The notes: generated by a model from the sequence alone, not told the origin. A stretch of 64,000 nt of DNA from Platycnemis pennipes (GCA_933228895.1 OW121848.1:135612615-135676614), one strand, 5' to 3'. Counted from the stretch's first letter, positions 33,959 through 46,230 are shown. Numbers and translations: made by a program.

Positions 33959-34855
33959 CGACAATCGGGAACGTTGTCACTTCCTCTTTGGCCACGTGAC
34001 GCGTGATCGTGACCTACCGTGGGTACTCATAAAGTTCACGGAGGTTCCCGGAGCTTGTTCTGATGCTCGCCAGGAAGAAAAGTGTAATAATGGAAGACAG
34101 GAATAATTTCACTAGGGGTTATTTTCTTTTTCCAGAGGCAGGTTAGCTTGTGAAATTTAAGTTTATCCTAGGCATTCATAAAAACTATTTCATCATAAAA
34201 CTTCAAAAAACTCATTTCTTTCAGATATGATATACTTACCACCCTATTCTTTTTTTATTCACATCAAGTCAATTCTTTAATTTCAAGATTATGTGATTAT
34301 AATGCATTCATTTTCGTTGCTATTATAGAAGCCGAAAAGAGGCTGAGATAATGTTTACCATTTAGAAAAGACGAATGATTGGACACATGTGGATATTTTT
34401 CAAGAGGCAAGTAAAGTGTGGAGTACATTAACCTACTAATAGCTAAACCTATTACGACACCTACGGCATTAACCCACAAATAGCTAAACGCACTAGGGAG
34501 TTGAAATTATCTCTGCACAGTACTCAATTAGGGGCAAGTATGACACCAAAAATTATCTACTATCTCTGCGATTTGAACCATGATAAGAATGCTACGTGGC
34601 TCTCGAGTCATCTTATCAGAATGTCTCCTAGATTGTGCAAATAGAAGGCCCCAGTAATAGTCTTGAAAATCGAGCTATTTATTGAATTCTAGGACTAATT
34701 CTAGGACTTGAAAATCTAGGAATTTATTGAAAATCTAGTACTTTGCATTTGGTTTCAAATCTAGCATTGGTCATATACATGTTTTCAAAATTGGAAGGAA
34801 AAATAATTAACTTTAATAACTCGTTATCGAGAAAAAAATGTCTTTGATTGAAAAT
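33959..34855. other. No gene seen
   Basis: A+T-rich; ATCTAG and TGAAAATCTA strings recur around 34660-34770. Confidence 0.35.
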
Positions 34856-34919
34856 CACGTAGGCATCAAAATCACTGATTTTGATACCTACGTGAATAGC
34901 TTTCAAATCACTGATTTGA
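34856..34919. repeat. Two adjacent hairpins
   Basis: Arms 34856-34873 and 34877-34894 (18 bp, one mismatch, loop ACT), then 34903-34909 and 34913-34919 (7 bp perfect, again loop ACT). Both share the core AATCACTGATT. Confidence 0.8.
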
Positions 34920-37270
34920 GTTCGACTCTAGAAATTTGGGTGCTATTTTGTAATAGAGTTGTAACATTTAGTAACCCGAAAAATTCTCCAGTGCATGTGA
35001 GTCAGAGCGCAGCCAAATATTGCTAACTGAAAACTTTCCGTGTGAAACTAAATAAATGTTACCGGGATAAGTAACAAGAGAAAATATTATACATTTTGAA
35101 TTATGGCAGACAAAGGAGAATTGTGTGCTAATTCTTTAGCACATGCTAGTAATTGAGACACTAATGAGCTAATTCTTTTCCAGTAAGTTTTTAGTTATTC
35201 TCATTTGGAATTAAGTGCTTATTTGGTATTGGTAAAGAAAAATCGAAGTTATTTCTACTGTTGTAATTATAATATGGGAAAATCCAGTCATGGATATTTC
35301 TAAAAAAAATCCATTTTAATTTGAAGGACTGCTACTTAGGTTTTGATGAAGCACTCCTACGCTACACATATCCATTTTTTGCATGCCCTCGTCCCAATTC
35401 TACTTTTCTCTTTTGCTCAACTTTCTTTCTAGCCACTGTCATAAAAGCTTAAATACCCATTATTTGTCTCCCTCTTTTTGGCTCGCCCAGTTGGGGTTTT
35501 TACAATTTTTGTGAGTTCCTCTTATTTTTCGTACCTAAAATCAAAAGACCGATAGAGATGTACCAATGAGTACAATAAAATAAAATAATTTATTTGATAA
35601 TGCAAGGAGTAACGGGAACTATGATGACGTGATGATGATTTTATTCGCTTTCATCCTTAGATCACCGCTGGTTTTTCACTTTGTACAGAGTCCACAGAAG
35701 TTAATTTTACTCATTTTCAGATGTTTATTGATTAAACTTTGCGTAATCTAGATCAATTATGGGGCCAATCTAAGTGAAAATGCGTTATAGAATTCCGAAA
35801 ATATTCACAAATTGCAATAAATAATTCACAGATAGCTACTTATTCTTCTTTCTAATTCGTAAATCACTACCGAGCATTTTATGTTTTTCTCTGCCTGATT
35901 TCTCTAGAAACCTCGCTAATATTATCTCTTCCGCGTCATTACCTCTTATAACGAATGCTACGTTCTTTCAGCATATCGCAATGAGTTATGAGCCCAGGTT
36001 TTCCCAATTTTAAGAACTTTACCAGTTATGTTATTCTTAACATGTTAATAGGGAAAAATGTGTAAAATTATTACGCAAAACTTTGTTTAATAATTTGTAT
36101 GGAAGATTCAAAATTCTTTTACTGTTTCCAAACCTAGTCCTGAAAAACCTATTCCTTATTTGCGTATTATAAAACGTTTTATCCACCTCGAGTCCACTTA
36201 AATATGCTGTAAAAATTTAAAGTGAAAATTACATGGCATCATGTGACGAACAATTGGAAATAATTTTCATACGAATAAACTACTGGATGAAAAAGAGCTA
36301 TTATTATGCATTAATTAAACTTGATGAATTTTTCTCTATACGTGGCACGAAAGCAACGATATCATACGCCTTAAACTCCATTTTAAGAATGAGAAGCTGC
36401 TTGATGTACCTATACTGAATCTACATCTAATTTTCTCTAAGATGAACTCACTAACGGTAAGAGTACATGGTATGCTTTCCAACAGTCCGTAATTTTCCTC
36501 ATTTCAATGCTTTAAGCTACGTAGTATACTCCAAAATTCAAAGCTCAACCCCCTTGTAAATTTCCTTGGAAATACTAGGGCAAAAACTGTCTGAGTGTCT
36601 CGTACTATTTGATGACCTCGCTTCTAGTCCCACTTATTAACTCCTTCTCTACTCGTGTGCGTTATTCTGTGCAGTGGGGCCAAGAAATATGGGAAAGCAT
36701 AATACTTTTTTTTAATAAGAATAAGTCAAAAACTCACTTCAAGGCACCCCAATCAACCTTCCGTAGGTGGGCAGGATATTGCAATAAAACATACCATTTT
36801 ATTGCTCCAGGACTTGGGTCGATGAGGAATATGTGCTTCATGGGCTGGGATTAAGATGCTAAAACTCTCGAGCGTTGAATACGTATCACCAGATAACAGA
36901 CCTTGGATCCCACTCTTTATGACTCCCGTGAATGCCTTCTCCATTCTCCGTGCATCAATCTGGCATCGCATGCCTCTCGTGAGGAATTCCCTCCGAGGGC
37001 ACCGATGGAATAGTGAAGAGGCAAGTTCCGGAATGATCACGTGACAAATTCGAAAGGATCTCCCCGGCTGCTCCTTTCATCTCGGCCTTTCGTGGATTCC
37101 ATCTGGAATGTTTCACAACGGTGCACGTATGATCGAAGAATTGGTATTCGGTTCAATAAATAAAGTTTCTTCAATATCTTTAGCAATATATTTCCTCGAA
37201 TTTTAATAGGGATAAATTAATTAGTTTTTTTATTTATAACTAATTAGTTTAAAAAGTATAGTCCATAAGG
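34920..37270. other. A+T-rich stretch, no gene
   Basis: Opposed frames at 36753-37044 span a less A+T-rich patch without recognisable domains. An A+T-rich microsatellite-like string lies at 35573-35600. Confidence 0.35.
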
Positions 37271-37378
37271 TTTTAAAGAGAAGAAATACGTAAATATGAA
37301 GAGATTAGCCTAAAGAAGAACTCAGTGGAAAGCTGCATCAAACCAATCTAAGGATTGATGACTAATGATGACGACATA
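37271..37378 (+). mobile_element. LINE class 1 3' end
   Basis: Translation KKYVNMKRLA, a stop, RRTQWKAASNQS, then GATGACTAATGATGACGAC, is the class 1 terminal block. Confidence 0.8.
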
Positions 37379-37630
37379 TAAGGTTTTAATTGCATGAAAC
37401 GTACTTAAACGCTCTTCTACTCCGAATTAACTATTCGTTTAAGTTGATAATATGATTGAAAATAAGAGCGCTATGGGTGAAGAGAGTCGCCTCTAGCTTT
37501 CAATATTTGAGAGTCTATTACATATATGTCCTTAACTCCTATATACCCAGCAGTAATCGCTGAGACTTATAAATCCACAATGATCAGTATGTAGAATTGA
37601 ATCAGTAATATTACTTTTTAGATACTAACC

Positions 37631-37765
37631 ATCTAGCTGCAAGTGACCCTATTATGTAGCATGTTCCATGTAGTAGCCTAGTTGCATGTCAATAGTGCAT
37701 GTTTGGTGATCCTCACCCCCTGCCACACACCCTCACGGTGGATTACAGGGTAGATGTAGATTATT
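37631..37765 (+). mobile_element. L2-like LINE 3' end (plus)
   Basis: AGTGCATGTTTGGTGATCC, TCACCCCCTGCCACACACC, CTCACGGTGGATTACAGGG and TAGATGTAGATT are the family's 3' block, with the stem-loop pairs CCCTG/CAGGG and CCAC/GTGG kept. Confidence 0.85.
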
Positions 37766-37949
37766 TTTTTGAAAATGAAAAATGAAATTGTGTTCGCAGT
37801 CACTTCAATATTTCAGCTATGTCTTTACCATCATCGTACATGAAGTGCATTTCAAATTATAGTTTCCAGGTATGTGAGACTTGTAATATGATTAGGAAGC
37901 ACCCTCTATAGGATGAGCTATAGAGACAGCAGAAAGAAGCTTTCCATGC

Positions 37950-37973
37950 TAACGAAGGACTCATCCTTCGTTA
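37950..37973. repeat. Perfect 10-bp hairpin
   Basis: TAACGAAGGA, loop CTCA, TCCTTCGTTA. Confidence 0.8.
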
Positions 37974-38960
37974 CCTCGGAAAAGTACTTTTAAAATAGTC
38001 CATTGAAACTTTCTCTCAGGAATAGGTATACCTAAAAATACGTCATGTTCTAGGAACTTAACTTTGAGCTAGATAAATACTCTTCACGAAGAGAATGTTA
38101 ATGGGTTACTAATATCTACCTATGTTAGAATACTAACTGGCATATTTTCGGCTACCAAGTCCCGTTTGCCTCTGATTTTTGAAAATTCCTCTCCATTCAC
38201 TACGTGCTTGACAGTGAAAAGACTGGCTAGAAAATATTTTTCCCATCAAAATTAGTTTATCTGTATCATAATCTTCAATGCTGTTCATTTTTCTTTTTAA
38301 TATATGCACTTTTTTCCTATTCTAATTCCTCGGGTAATATCGTCGCATATAGGTTGCATCAGCGAGCGATATAGTTTGATTAGATTCGTGCGATATGCAT
38401 TTGACGTGAATCGACTGAGATGTTAGAATAAGTTGTTTACTATTCTGATAGCTACTAATTTTACTAATGTAAAAAAAGTTAAGTGACTAAAATATGCGGT
38501 TAAATTTAAAACCCAGAATGATACGTATCCATGACAAAGATGTGGCAGAACGAAAGGCTCGGTAGATGTTCACAATTTCTTGAGGAACCCTGATAGATGG
38601 TGTGCCACTTTCTCTATCCAAGATATTGCAGTTCCCATTTTTAAGCAAAACACGTAAAGGAGGCGGAGGGAGAAATCGAGTCGTGGAGAGAGAAAACATC
38701 GTCGAAATTTCCTGATTCCTGGCTGAGAAAGAAAGGTTGATGAAAAAAGAAGCAAACCCTCTTGAACCTGGAATACGCCCTCTGGTTCTCCTCGTCGGGA
38801 AATCTCCGCGCGTCCCCTAGTGTCACGTTGTTAAGTAATTTATTTTTCTTCACAAAAAAGAAAAGAAAATGTCTTCCGCACCCCGGGAGGTAGGCGGGAC
38901 AAGCCATCCGCCTCCTTTTGTCACTAACTCGTGCCACCTCCTCCGGCTGCTAAACCCAAC
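37974..38960. other. No gene seen
   Basis: Minus-strand frames of 70, 61 and 98 residues overlap in three phases near 38487-38937; none is recognised. Confidence 0.3.
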
Positions 38961-39095
38961 CGTTGAGGTAAGTGGGGAGAGAGGGAGGGAGAGGAGAGAG
39001 CTAGCGGAGAGCATTGCGGCTGAGCGAAGGAGAGGGAGAGAGAGAGAGAAAGAGAGGGAAGTAGAGGAGGAGGAGAAGAAGAAGAGAGATCGATA
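38961..39095 (+). repeat. Purine (GA/GGA) microsatellite-like tract
   Basis: GAGAGAGAGAGA and GGAGGAGG units; the R/E-rich frame across it is compositional. Confidence 0.75.
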
Positions 39096-40849
39096 AATAC
39101 GTAGACGTGCCGTCTCGTTTGAGCGTTTTACGGTCGCTACTCTGTTATATATTTTGCGCCAAGCCTGGATAACACGCCAAATAAAAATCCTCTATATCCC
39201 ACAGTAACATGTGATACATTTATGTTGAAATTCAGAGTTGAAATCGCAAATAAGTCGGGTCGCCTGGACGTGAGCCTGTTCGAAATATTTGTTGGACAGT
39301 CACGCGATGATATCTCAATGATCCCCACGCACGAAAAAATATGGTGGAAATCAATTATGCGTGTACTTGCGTGGGGTATCCCTCGAAAATCTTCGCATGG
39401 AACATTTTCGAAGTAATTCGATCCATAAAGGCATCGTGGCTCTGCTGCCCAAGAGTTGAGACCGCTCTGAAAGCGCTTGCAGTGAATTGACGCAATGAAA
39501 ATTTAGTCGCCCATATTTCTGGTAAACCGGACTTTTCCCTCCGTTCTCCCAATGGCAACGATAAAATAATTCCCTTGGGAATCCCGAGTTCTGATAAAAG
39601 ACTTCTTTTTGCATCATTTTGTCGGAAGTTACCAGAAATGTTTTGATATTGCTGGAGTTGTCATCTCAAATAGACCTTTAGAAGAGCTGTGAGAGAATAA
39701 TGCTAGCCACGAAAGTTTGGCATTCCTTTGGGATTAAAATGTGTTGTTAATATTATATATTAACAATAAATTTTAATATTTGAATTAAAAATTTCAAGTT
39801 TTTTTAAATTGATATAAGTTTATTGAGATGTGTATTCCAGTAAACAAAAGTTAAAATTTCATCCATGAGCCATCCTTAGGTTACAGAAACACTTTTTCCC
39901 TCAGGTTGCCGATGATCAGTCGCTCCTAACTTTTTGTGCTCACATTTTCTACTCCTAGTTAAATCATCAGAAGGTTTTGACAAAGAATTCGAAATAATTC
40001 CAAATATTCCTTCTTATGAAAACCTTTTCACAGGGGAGAGATCATCGGGAAGTTTAATGAAATTCGAATCGTGGAAATAGAAAAATTCAATAGAGTCTTA
40101 AGGTACAATGCTCATCAAGACGGGAGAATTTAATAGCGCACGGAAAAGTGTCTGTTTGACGGCAGTAAGGAACTTAGAGAAATGACATCAAGAAAGACTT
40201 TACTATCGAGTCTCTCTTTTTCCGTAGCTTCCCGAAATACAACAGATAATTTGCATGAACAACAAACCTGCTCGGCGACAACTGCCATTGGAAGCAATAC
40301 CATTTCCGTAAATACTAATTCCTTTTTACCATTTTTATGGCCTTTCATTCTGAGGTAGTCCAGTAATCTAAATATTGAGTCATCCGTCCATTCGAACGCA
40401 TCAAAATCTATGTGGTCGCCTTTCCAATTTTGGTGCTGCTTTTTTTGGTCGAAATCAGATCCTAGAGTTGTAATTCTTTTTCAAAAATGGAGCCGTAAAA
40501 TGTGATGTGTTCTCAAGAAACATTTTTAGTGAGTTTAAAAAAAAAGTATGTCCAACCGTGTTACCGTGTTTCATTTTAATTATTCGTTCCTGGGTAGATC
40601 GTCCCCTCCTAGTAAACTGGAATATCAGCTTCTAATGGAAGAGTAATTTTTTATGGTTAGGTTTTAATGAGGTTTACAGCTTTTCAAAAAATGGTGAAGT
40701 GAATGCATTATAATAAGAAATATATAATAATCAAGCTTCTTTCTATCGCTTAAATTATTAATGGGCCAAATCAATGTAAATGGAGACTGTACTGATGGCG
40801 AAAGTGAGTGATAGTCAGTGTATAATACGATAATTACCAACGGTAAATC
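39096..40849. other. No gene seen
   Basis: Frames of up to 88 residues on the minus strand (39351-39617) overlap in two phases; nothing recognised. Confidence 0.3.
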
Positions 40850-40935
40850 AAGCCGGGAGGGTGGCTCCTTTTGAGCATATTCGAACCGGCGACCCTCACG
40901 CTCGAGAGCATCCTGACGGCTCACCCCTATCGGGT
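40850..40935 (-). mobile_element. tRNA-like sequence (SINE head?)
   Basis: On the minus strand, GTGAGCCGTCAGGATGC is followed by a GGTCGCCGGTTCGAATATGC box B. The acceptor stem does not pair. Confidence 0.45.
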
Positions 40936-41100
40936 AAGCAGGGGACGGTGGGGAAGCCTGTGAAAAATTCGCTCTTCACCAAGATGAGTGGATGAGGTGG
41001 TTAGTGGAAGGTGGGGAGCGGGAAAAAGGGGAAAAAAAGGGAGAGGGAGATGGGGGATGGGGAAAGGAGTGGGGAGATGGGGAAACCGGCGTCGGAGGAG
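40936..41100. repeat. Polypurine tract
   Basis: GGGGAAAAAAAGGGAG-type purine run, 40990-41090. Confidence 0.65.
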
Positions 41101-41659
41101 TGTTGGTGGTAAATCATAACTCGTCTCCTTGAAGAACAAGAGAGGGGCGTGCTCTGCAGAGCACACCGTCTTCCGGAGAAACGAGTTTTGGTTCAGTTAA
41201 CCCGTGACGTCATTCGGAGAACGCCTCGCCGTTACGCCTCTGTTCTCGCCGAGGGACTCAACGCGGAGACACCTTCCATCTATCCCACACTCACGCGTCT
41301 CTCCCACCCCAACTCTCATCTTCTCTCTTAAGAAGCTTGAATTGTCGAGCTAATGTAATGTCATTTTCTTTATATTTTTGTGCCACGTGCAGATGAAAAC
41401 ACCTGCCATCTGATTTCGTAAGTAGAATACGGATTCCTACTCTAATTTCCCACGAATTATGCTTGAGTTTATATTGTCCTAATAGTGAGGAAGTTGTTAT
41501 TGGCGCTATGCGCTAGTTCATGACGAGCAAAGCAGTAGTCGATATCTAGAGATAGGAAAATGTATCCTCGTAAACGCAACTTTCCAAAAGTTACAGTGCT
41601 CAGGATTCTATTTTGTGATGCTTACGCATGCTATCGATGAAATATCAACTTTTATCCAA
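41101..41659. other. No gene seen
   Basis: A short palindrome (CTCTGCAGAG, 41152) and mixed sequence; nothing recognised. Confidence 0.3.
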
Positions 41660-43444
41660 TCTATCTATCTACATAATACCCTGCAAGCCACCACAAGGGT
41701 GTGTGGCAGGGGGTGATTGCTCACCAAACATGCACTACATATCATGCATAAAAAAGGAATAGTATTAATATAGTAGTCAGAACTACACTATTTAAAAAAG
41801 ATAGAAATTGCAAAGAAAACATGCAAAAACATTCTGTTAGTAGGGTTAGCTTTAAGTACTCATACCAACATGCAGCTACCAATGCTATTCATTGCTACTC
41901 TCCGATAGGACATATTTACCGTTATTCGTATCTCTTATTGTGCGAGGGAAAAAGGACATTTTGAATCGGTCAGTTCGGCAATCAATTTCTCTAACTTTAT
42001 GATTATGGTCCAGTCTGCCATAGTAAGTTGGGGTTCGTAAAATATTTTTAACATCATCACTGAAAATGTTGCCTTGGAATTTGTGGAAGAGATTAAGTCT
42101 AAATTTCAACCTGCGATCTGACAATGATTCCCATTTCAATTCATTTAATAGACTGGTTACGCTAATATAATTATCGTATCGTCCCTTTACAAATCTTGCC
42201 GATCTTCGCTGCACACGTTCAAGTTCATTACTTAGACCGATTTCGTAGGGATCCCATACACTGGCAGCATATTCCAAATGAGGTCTAACAAGGGAAAAGT
42301 AGCTGATTTCTCGTACATGATCGTCACATTTACCCAATACTCTTTTAATGAAACCCAGTTTGCGATTCGCTTGACCAATTATTTCACGAATGTGTTTACC
42401 CCAGGAAAGATCATTTGTCAGTCTTATTCCAAGATATTTAATGGATTCCACGTTTGTTAATTCATTATTACTTATTTTGTAAGTGGTAGAAGGAGAGCTA
42501 TTCTTTTTCCAAAAATTCATTACAAGACATTTCTTAAAGTTTAATTCTAACTGCCATGTATCACACCAAGTTTCAATTGCTTGTAGGTCAATATTTAAAT
42601 ATTCTTTATCGTTCGGGCATAGAATTTCCCTGTACACTACTGCGTCATCGGCAAATAGACGAAGCTTACTTTTTACCACCTTTTGGATATCATTAATATA
42701 CAAAAGGAATAGGAGTGGACCTATCACACTACCTTGTGGGACACCGGAAGTGACTTTAATTGCCGGTGAGGAAACACCGTCCAAAACAACCCTTTGAACC
42801 CGATCATGCAGAAAATCATTAATCCATGATATAATGTTACTGTCTAACCCATAAGATTTTAACTTCAAAATTAGTTTGCTGTGAGAAACCTTGTCAAAAG
42901 CCTTCTTGAAGTCGAGAAATATAGCATCCACTGGAATATTATTTTCGCCAGAAACTAAAATATCGTGGGAAAAGAGAGCAAGTTGGGTTTCACACGATCT
43001 GCTCTTTCGGAAGCCATGCTGGACATTGGACAATAAATTCTGGCTATCTAGGTGTCCCATGACTGAACTGACAATTATATGTTCTAGGACCTTGCATGAA
43101 ATGGATGTGAGGGATATAGGTCTGTAGTTAGATGGCTGCTCCCTATCGCCACTTTTAAAAATGGGTGTTACATCGGCTGCTTTCCAGTCCATCGGTACGA
43201 CGTGTTCGGTCAGGGATTTATTAAATACTACTTCAAGGTAGGGGGAAATTTCGGATGCTAACTCTCTATACACGCGGGAGGGAATTTGATCAGGGCCAGG
43301 AGATTTGTTGGGGCTTATATCTTTAAGTAATTTTTCAATACCATTACAGGAAATGTCAATTGGTTGCATCAACCGCTGAAAGAGGTCAGGTAACACGACA
43401 GTTGAATCCCCGGAAGGTGGGTTAAAATGTGGATGGAACCATCT
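41660..43444 (-). mobile_element. L2-like LINE, 5'-truncated, well preserved
   Basis: The copy comprises the reverse transcriptase frame (43444-41885), a ~220-base 3' UTR and the family's 3' stem-loop, ending near 41660 in an ATCTATCTATCTAC-type tail on the plus strand. No endonuclease region was seen upstream of the in-frame stop at 43447-43445, so it appears 5'-truncated, as is usual for LINE copies. The uninterrupted frame implies recent insertion. No target duplication was established. Confidence 0.9.
41885..43444 (-). CDS. LINE reverse transcriptase (L2/CR1 group), truncated
   Basis: A 519-codon open stretch encodes an RNA-directed DNA polymerase that would copy the LINE RNA at a nicked target. 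Numbering from the GTG codon at 43396, the landmarks are SPGPDQIPSRVY (32-43), NYRPISLTS (90-98), HGFRKSRSC (127-135), FLDFKKAFDKVSH with catalytic D162 (160-172), SGVPQGSVIGPLLF (217-230) and the FADD active site (248-251). These are followed by YLGIRL and a thumb/C-terminal part with ERVQRRSARFVKGRYDNY. The frame opens right after a stop at 43447-43445 and has no ATG at its start, which fits a 5'-truncated copy, so the protein is probably not made from here as such. All RT motifs look intact. The clade call (L2 or CR1) is by motif style, not phylogeny. Confidence 0.9.
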   Translation of the reverse strand, partial: RWFHPHFNPPSGDSTVVLPDLFQRLMQPIDISCNGIEKLLKDISPNKSPGPDQIPSRVYRELASEISPYLEVVFNKSLTEHVVPMDWKAADVTPIFKSGDREQPSNYRPISLTSISCKVLEHIIVSSVMGHLDSQNLLSNVQHGFRKSRSCETQLALFSHDILVSGENNIPVDAIFLDFKKAFDKVSHSKLILKLKSYGLDSNIISWINDFLHDRVQRVVLDGVSSPAIKVTSGVPQGSVIGPLLFLLYINDIQKVVKSKLRLFADDAVVYREILCPNDKEYLNIDLQAIETWCDTWQLELNFKKCLVMNFWKKNSSPSTTYKISNNELTNVESIKYLGIRLTNDLSWGKHIREIIGQANRKLGFIKRVLGKCDDHVREISYFSLVRPHLEYAASVWDPYEIGLSNELERVQRRSARFVKGRYDNYISVTSLLNELKWESLSDRRLKFRLNLFHKFQGNIFSDDVKNILRTPTYYGRLDHNHKVREIDCRTDRFKMSFFPRTIRDTNNGKYVLSESSNE

Positions 43445-43724
43445 TCAAAAAACAGGAGTTTTCCACATAAGGTCGAAATTTTCCATTTTTCCGCTCACTA
43501 AGTCAATCACAATTTTTAAAAAAACATTTTGAGGAAGCTGAATGTGTGAAGGACGTTAAAGTAATTTTCGTGCTCGTTATTTACACATGTGCTTAATTCT
43601 AGAAATGGTAGTTGGTAAAGATTATATCCTCTTTATCTTACTTTTACTTTATTTTTCCATAATTCATGACTACAACAACAGTATGGTTGTTTTCAGCTTA
43701 CACACTAAACGCTGGAAAGAGATA
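43445..43724. other. No feature seen
   Basis: A+T-rich flank upstream of the truncated LINE; nothing recognised. Confidence 0.3.
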
Positions 43725-43800
43725 CATCTACATCTTCGGAATACTCTGCGAACCACCGCGAGGGTGTGTGGCAGGGGGGTGAAGATCACCATACATGCAA
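43725..43800 (-). mobile_element. L2-like LINE 3' end (minus)
   Basis: CATCTACATCTTCGGAATAC, CTGCGAACCACCGCGAGGG and TGTGTGGCAGGGGGG, then GAAGATCACC, are the family tail with stem pairs kept. Confidence 0.85.
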
Positions 43801-44800
43801 GTGTTTGCTATTCTTTGGGTGGGGATAATAATGTTAGATATAATATTAAAATCAATCATATATTAATGCGTTTTTACGATGAGTGCACTGAGCAATGTTA
43901 GTGCTAGATTCATGGCAATTTTTTTCAAGAAAGAATTGATTCGTCCATTACATTATCCCATATCAATAATGGGAAAAATGAAAAACATAATGCGGCTATC
44001 AATTATGATACTCACCTACTCCTTACATGGAGGAGAACGGAAAAGGCAAAAAAGTCAGAAAGAAAAACTCATAGTGAACTGCTCAGTATGGTGGAGTAGC
44101 AAAGAAAGTTCGGCAAATAATAGGAGGAGGAATAAAGAGTGTCTAGAAGTAATTACGAACAATGGGATACTGAAGGCTGTCTTTGAAAAAGCAAAGATAG
44201 GGACAAGAACAGAAATCTGGATAGTGAAGATAGTTTGTTACAAAATATTCTGAACTGAAGCGGGAATTTATTCAGGGATGGAATCATTTGTAATCAGGCG
44301 TACAAATAAGTAATAATTCCCCATCAAAACCTATCCTAACCTTGGAACAGTCGTAGACAGATATAACATCGAAATCGGACCTTTATTGTGAACTGTTATT
44401 AAGGAGAGAGCATTCTGTTTGATCTCGATGGTCAGAACCGCAACTCTACTTTTCAAAATTTAAAACACATGCGTACATGCTCGGAGTATGCCGGAGTATT
44501 AATGCGACCTATTTCAGAGGAGGGAATTTCTCATTTGTGGCCGCCCTAGTCGCCTCAATCCATCCTCCAAATTCTTTCCTCCTCTATCCATTTTCCCTCG
44601 TCCTACGTGCCTCTCCTCTCCTTTGCCCTCTCTTTCAAGCATCACGGCCGACAGCCATGATATTCGACCAACAACTAACGCTCTCTCGCCAGAATCCTCG
44701 CACAGCGAGCGATAATTGCCAATCTTGTCTCTCCTTCGATATTAATTGAAAGTTTATCAAACGAGTGCATCCGAGCGGTGGAAAGGGTGGAAACCTCCAC
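43801..44800. other. No gene seen
   Basis: A 124-residue lysine-rich plus-strand frame (43879-44253) has no recognisable motif. Confidence 0.25.
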
Positions 44801-45000
44801 CTTGTTCACAAAAGGGTGAAAACTTCCCCTCCTCCGATCTCTTCCTATTTTATTCGCGATCTTCGGGGTGGGGGAGGTGGTTGAGGAGGAAGGGCCTCTT
44901 GGAGGTCGGAGTGGGGGCTCGTTGGTCGGAGTTGTGGACGGGGAGAGGGTCTTATCTTCGCTTTCGCCGAAATGAATAAGTAAATATATCCGCGTAGCTT
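44801..45000. repeat. G-rich low-complexity patch
   Basis: GGGGTGGGGGAGGTGG and similar runs (44864-44945), with C-rich complement frames. Confidence 0.5.
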
Positions 45001-45441
45001 GCGGGTCAAGAGGTGCGATATGACAACGTATCGATGCCAAGCAGATATTTTTCCACAACAATGTGTTTGAAGGATAAAATTTTTAGGAAACCGGCCGGAT
45101 GACTTCAGATATTTTTCCCACCTATGATCCTGATGGATATTATAACTCTATTTATGGCATAAATAATTGGAAATATTGTCAAGTACGACTTAGAAATTGG
45201 TAAAAATATATACAGCCTATCTTAGCTTAATACACCTGACTACAAAATTTGATCAAATATGTGCAAAAAGTTATAAAAGTTTTCTCATTGGTCTCAAGAA
45301 ACGGGCGATGTTTTCAATTTTGACAATTAAGTCGATGTTTGTTCAACCTTCTTATAGAGGTGACTGTTCTAGTGATATTCACATGACCATACTACCAATT
45401 AGTATAATAGATTAGCATTATATACCTATATTATTATAAAT
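45001..45441. other. No gene seen
   Basis: A+T-rich; nothing recognised. Confidence 0.3.
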
Positions 45442-45496
45442 GTACCCTGCCACACACCTTTATGGTGGCTTTCAAGGTATTATGTAGATGTAGATG
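45442..45496 (+). mobile_element. L2-like LINE 3' tail (plus)
   Basis: GTACCCTGCCACACACC, TTTATGGTGGC and AAGGTATTATGTAGATGTAG form a terminal block only. Confidence 0.8.
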
Positions 45497-45504
45497 AAAT
45501 GTAT

Positions 45505-45785
45505 CGCTGGTAAATATATCCAATACGAGTGTAGCAATGGATAGCTTAGGCAGCTGCATGTTGGTATAAGGACTTGAAGGTAACCCAACTAACAGCATGT
45601 TTTTGCATGTTTGCTTTGCTATTTCTTTTTTTATATCTCTTTTAAATAGTAAAGTTCTGATTAGTATATTATTATTAATCCTTTTTACTAATCCATGATA
45701 TGTAGTGCATTTTTGGTGAGAATTCACCCCGTGCCACACAAATTTATGGTGGCCATCAGGGTATTACGCAGATGTAGATTTAGAT
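45505..45785 (+). mobile_element. L2-like LINE 3' UTR and tail (plus)
   Basis: It shares GCAGCTGCATGTTGGTAT, GCATGTTTTTGCATG, TTTAAATAGTA, ATGATATGTAGTGCAT and the terminal GGGTATTACGCAGATGTAG with the 3' UTR at 41660-41880. It begins within 10 bases of the end of the preceding tail, giving two LINE ends in tandem. Confidence 0.85.
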
Positions 45786-45989
45786 ATAGTCTGTATACTC
45801 ATTATATCTTGTGTCGTCGATGAGTGGTTATTTCCCCGATTAGTTCGTGTCAACTACCCACATTCAATACACGCCGGTCTAATGTTAAGCTAGGAGGCAC
45901 AAAGGGTTCCTAGTATTGGATCTATCTAATGCGTTCACGCTTCCATGCCGCGTCTAGGTCGCGCCAGGTGCTAGTTTTTACGTCTTTAT

Positions 45990-46230
45990 TTTATTTTTTT
46001 GTCGTTCAGGGCCCTGGCTGTTGCCCCGCCTCACCGCCGTCGCAGGCCCTGTCTGCAGGGGACGCGATGCGTGATTAACCGTATCGAGTCTGGCCATGAC
46101 TTATGCGGCGGCCGTGATGGAAGCGCGGCGAACTATTAATGCCTTCGGTTCCCTCCGAGATGATTCACGAGGCTCGCGTGCCAGTCGTGAACCCCACAGC
46201 CCGCGTTGCCCTCTGATGAAGGAAGAGAGG
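45990..46230. other. CpG-rich patch with GATGAAGGA inverted repeat
   Basis: CGCCGTCGCAGGCC and GCGGCGGCCGTGATGG strings; GATGAAGGA (46213) and TCCTTCATC (46248) form short arms. It borders the LINE that follows; its role is unknown. Confidence 0.3.
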
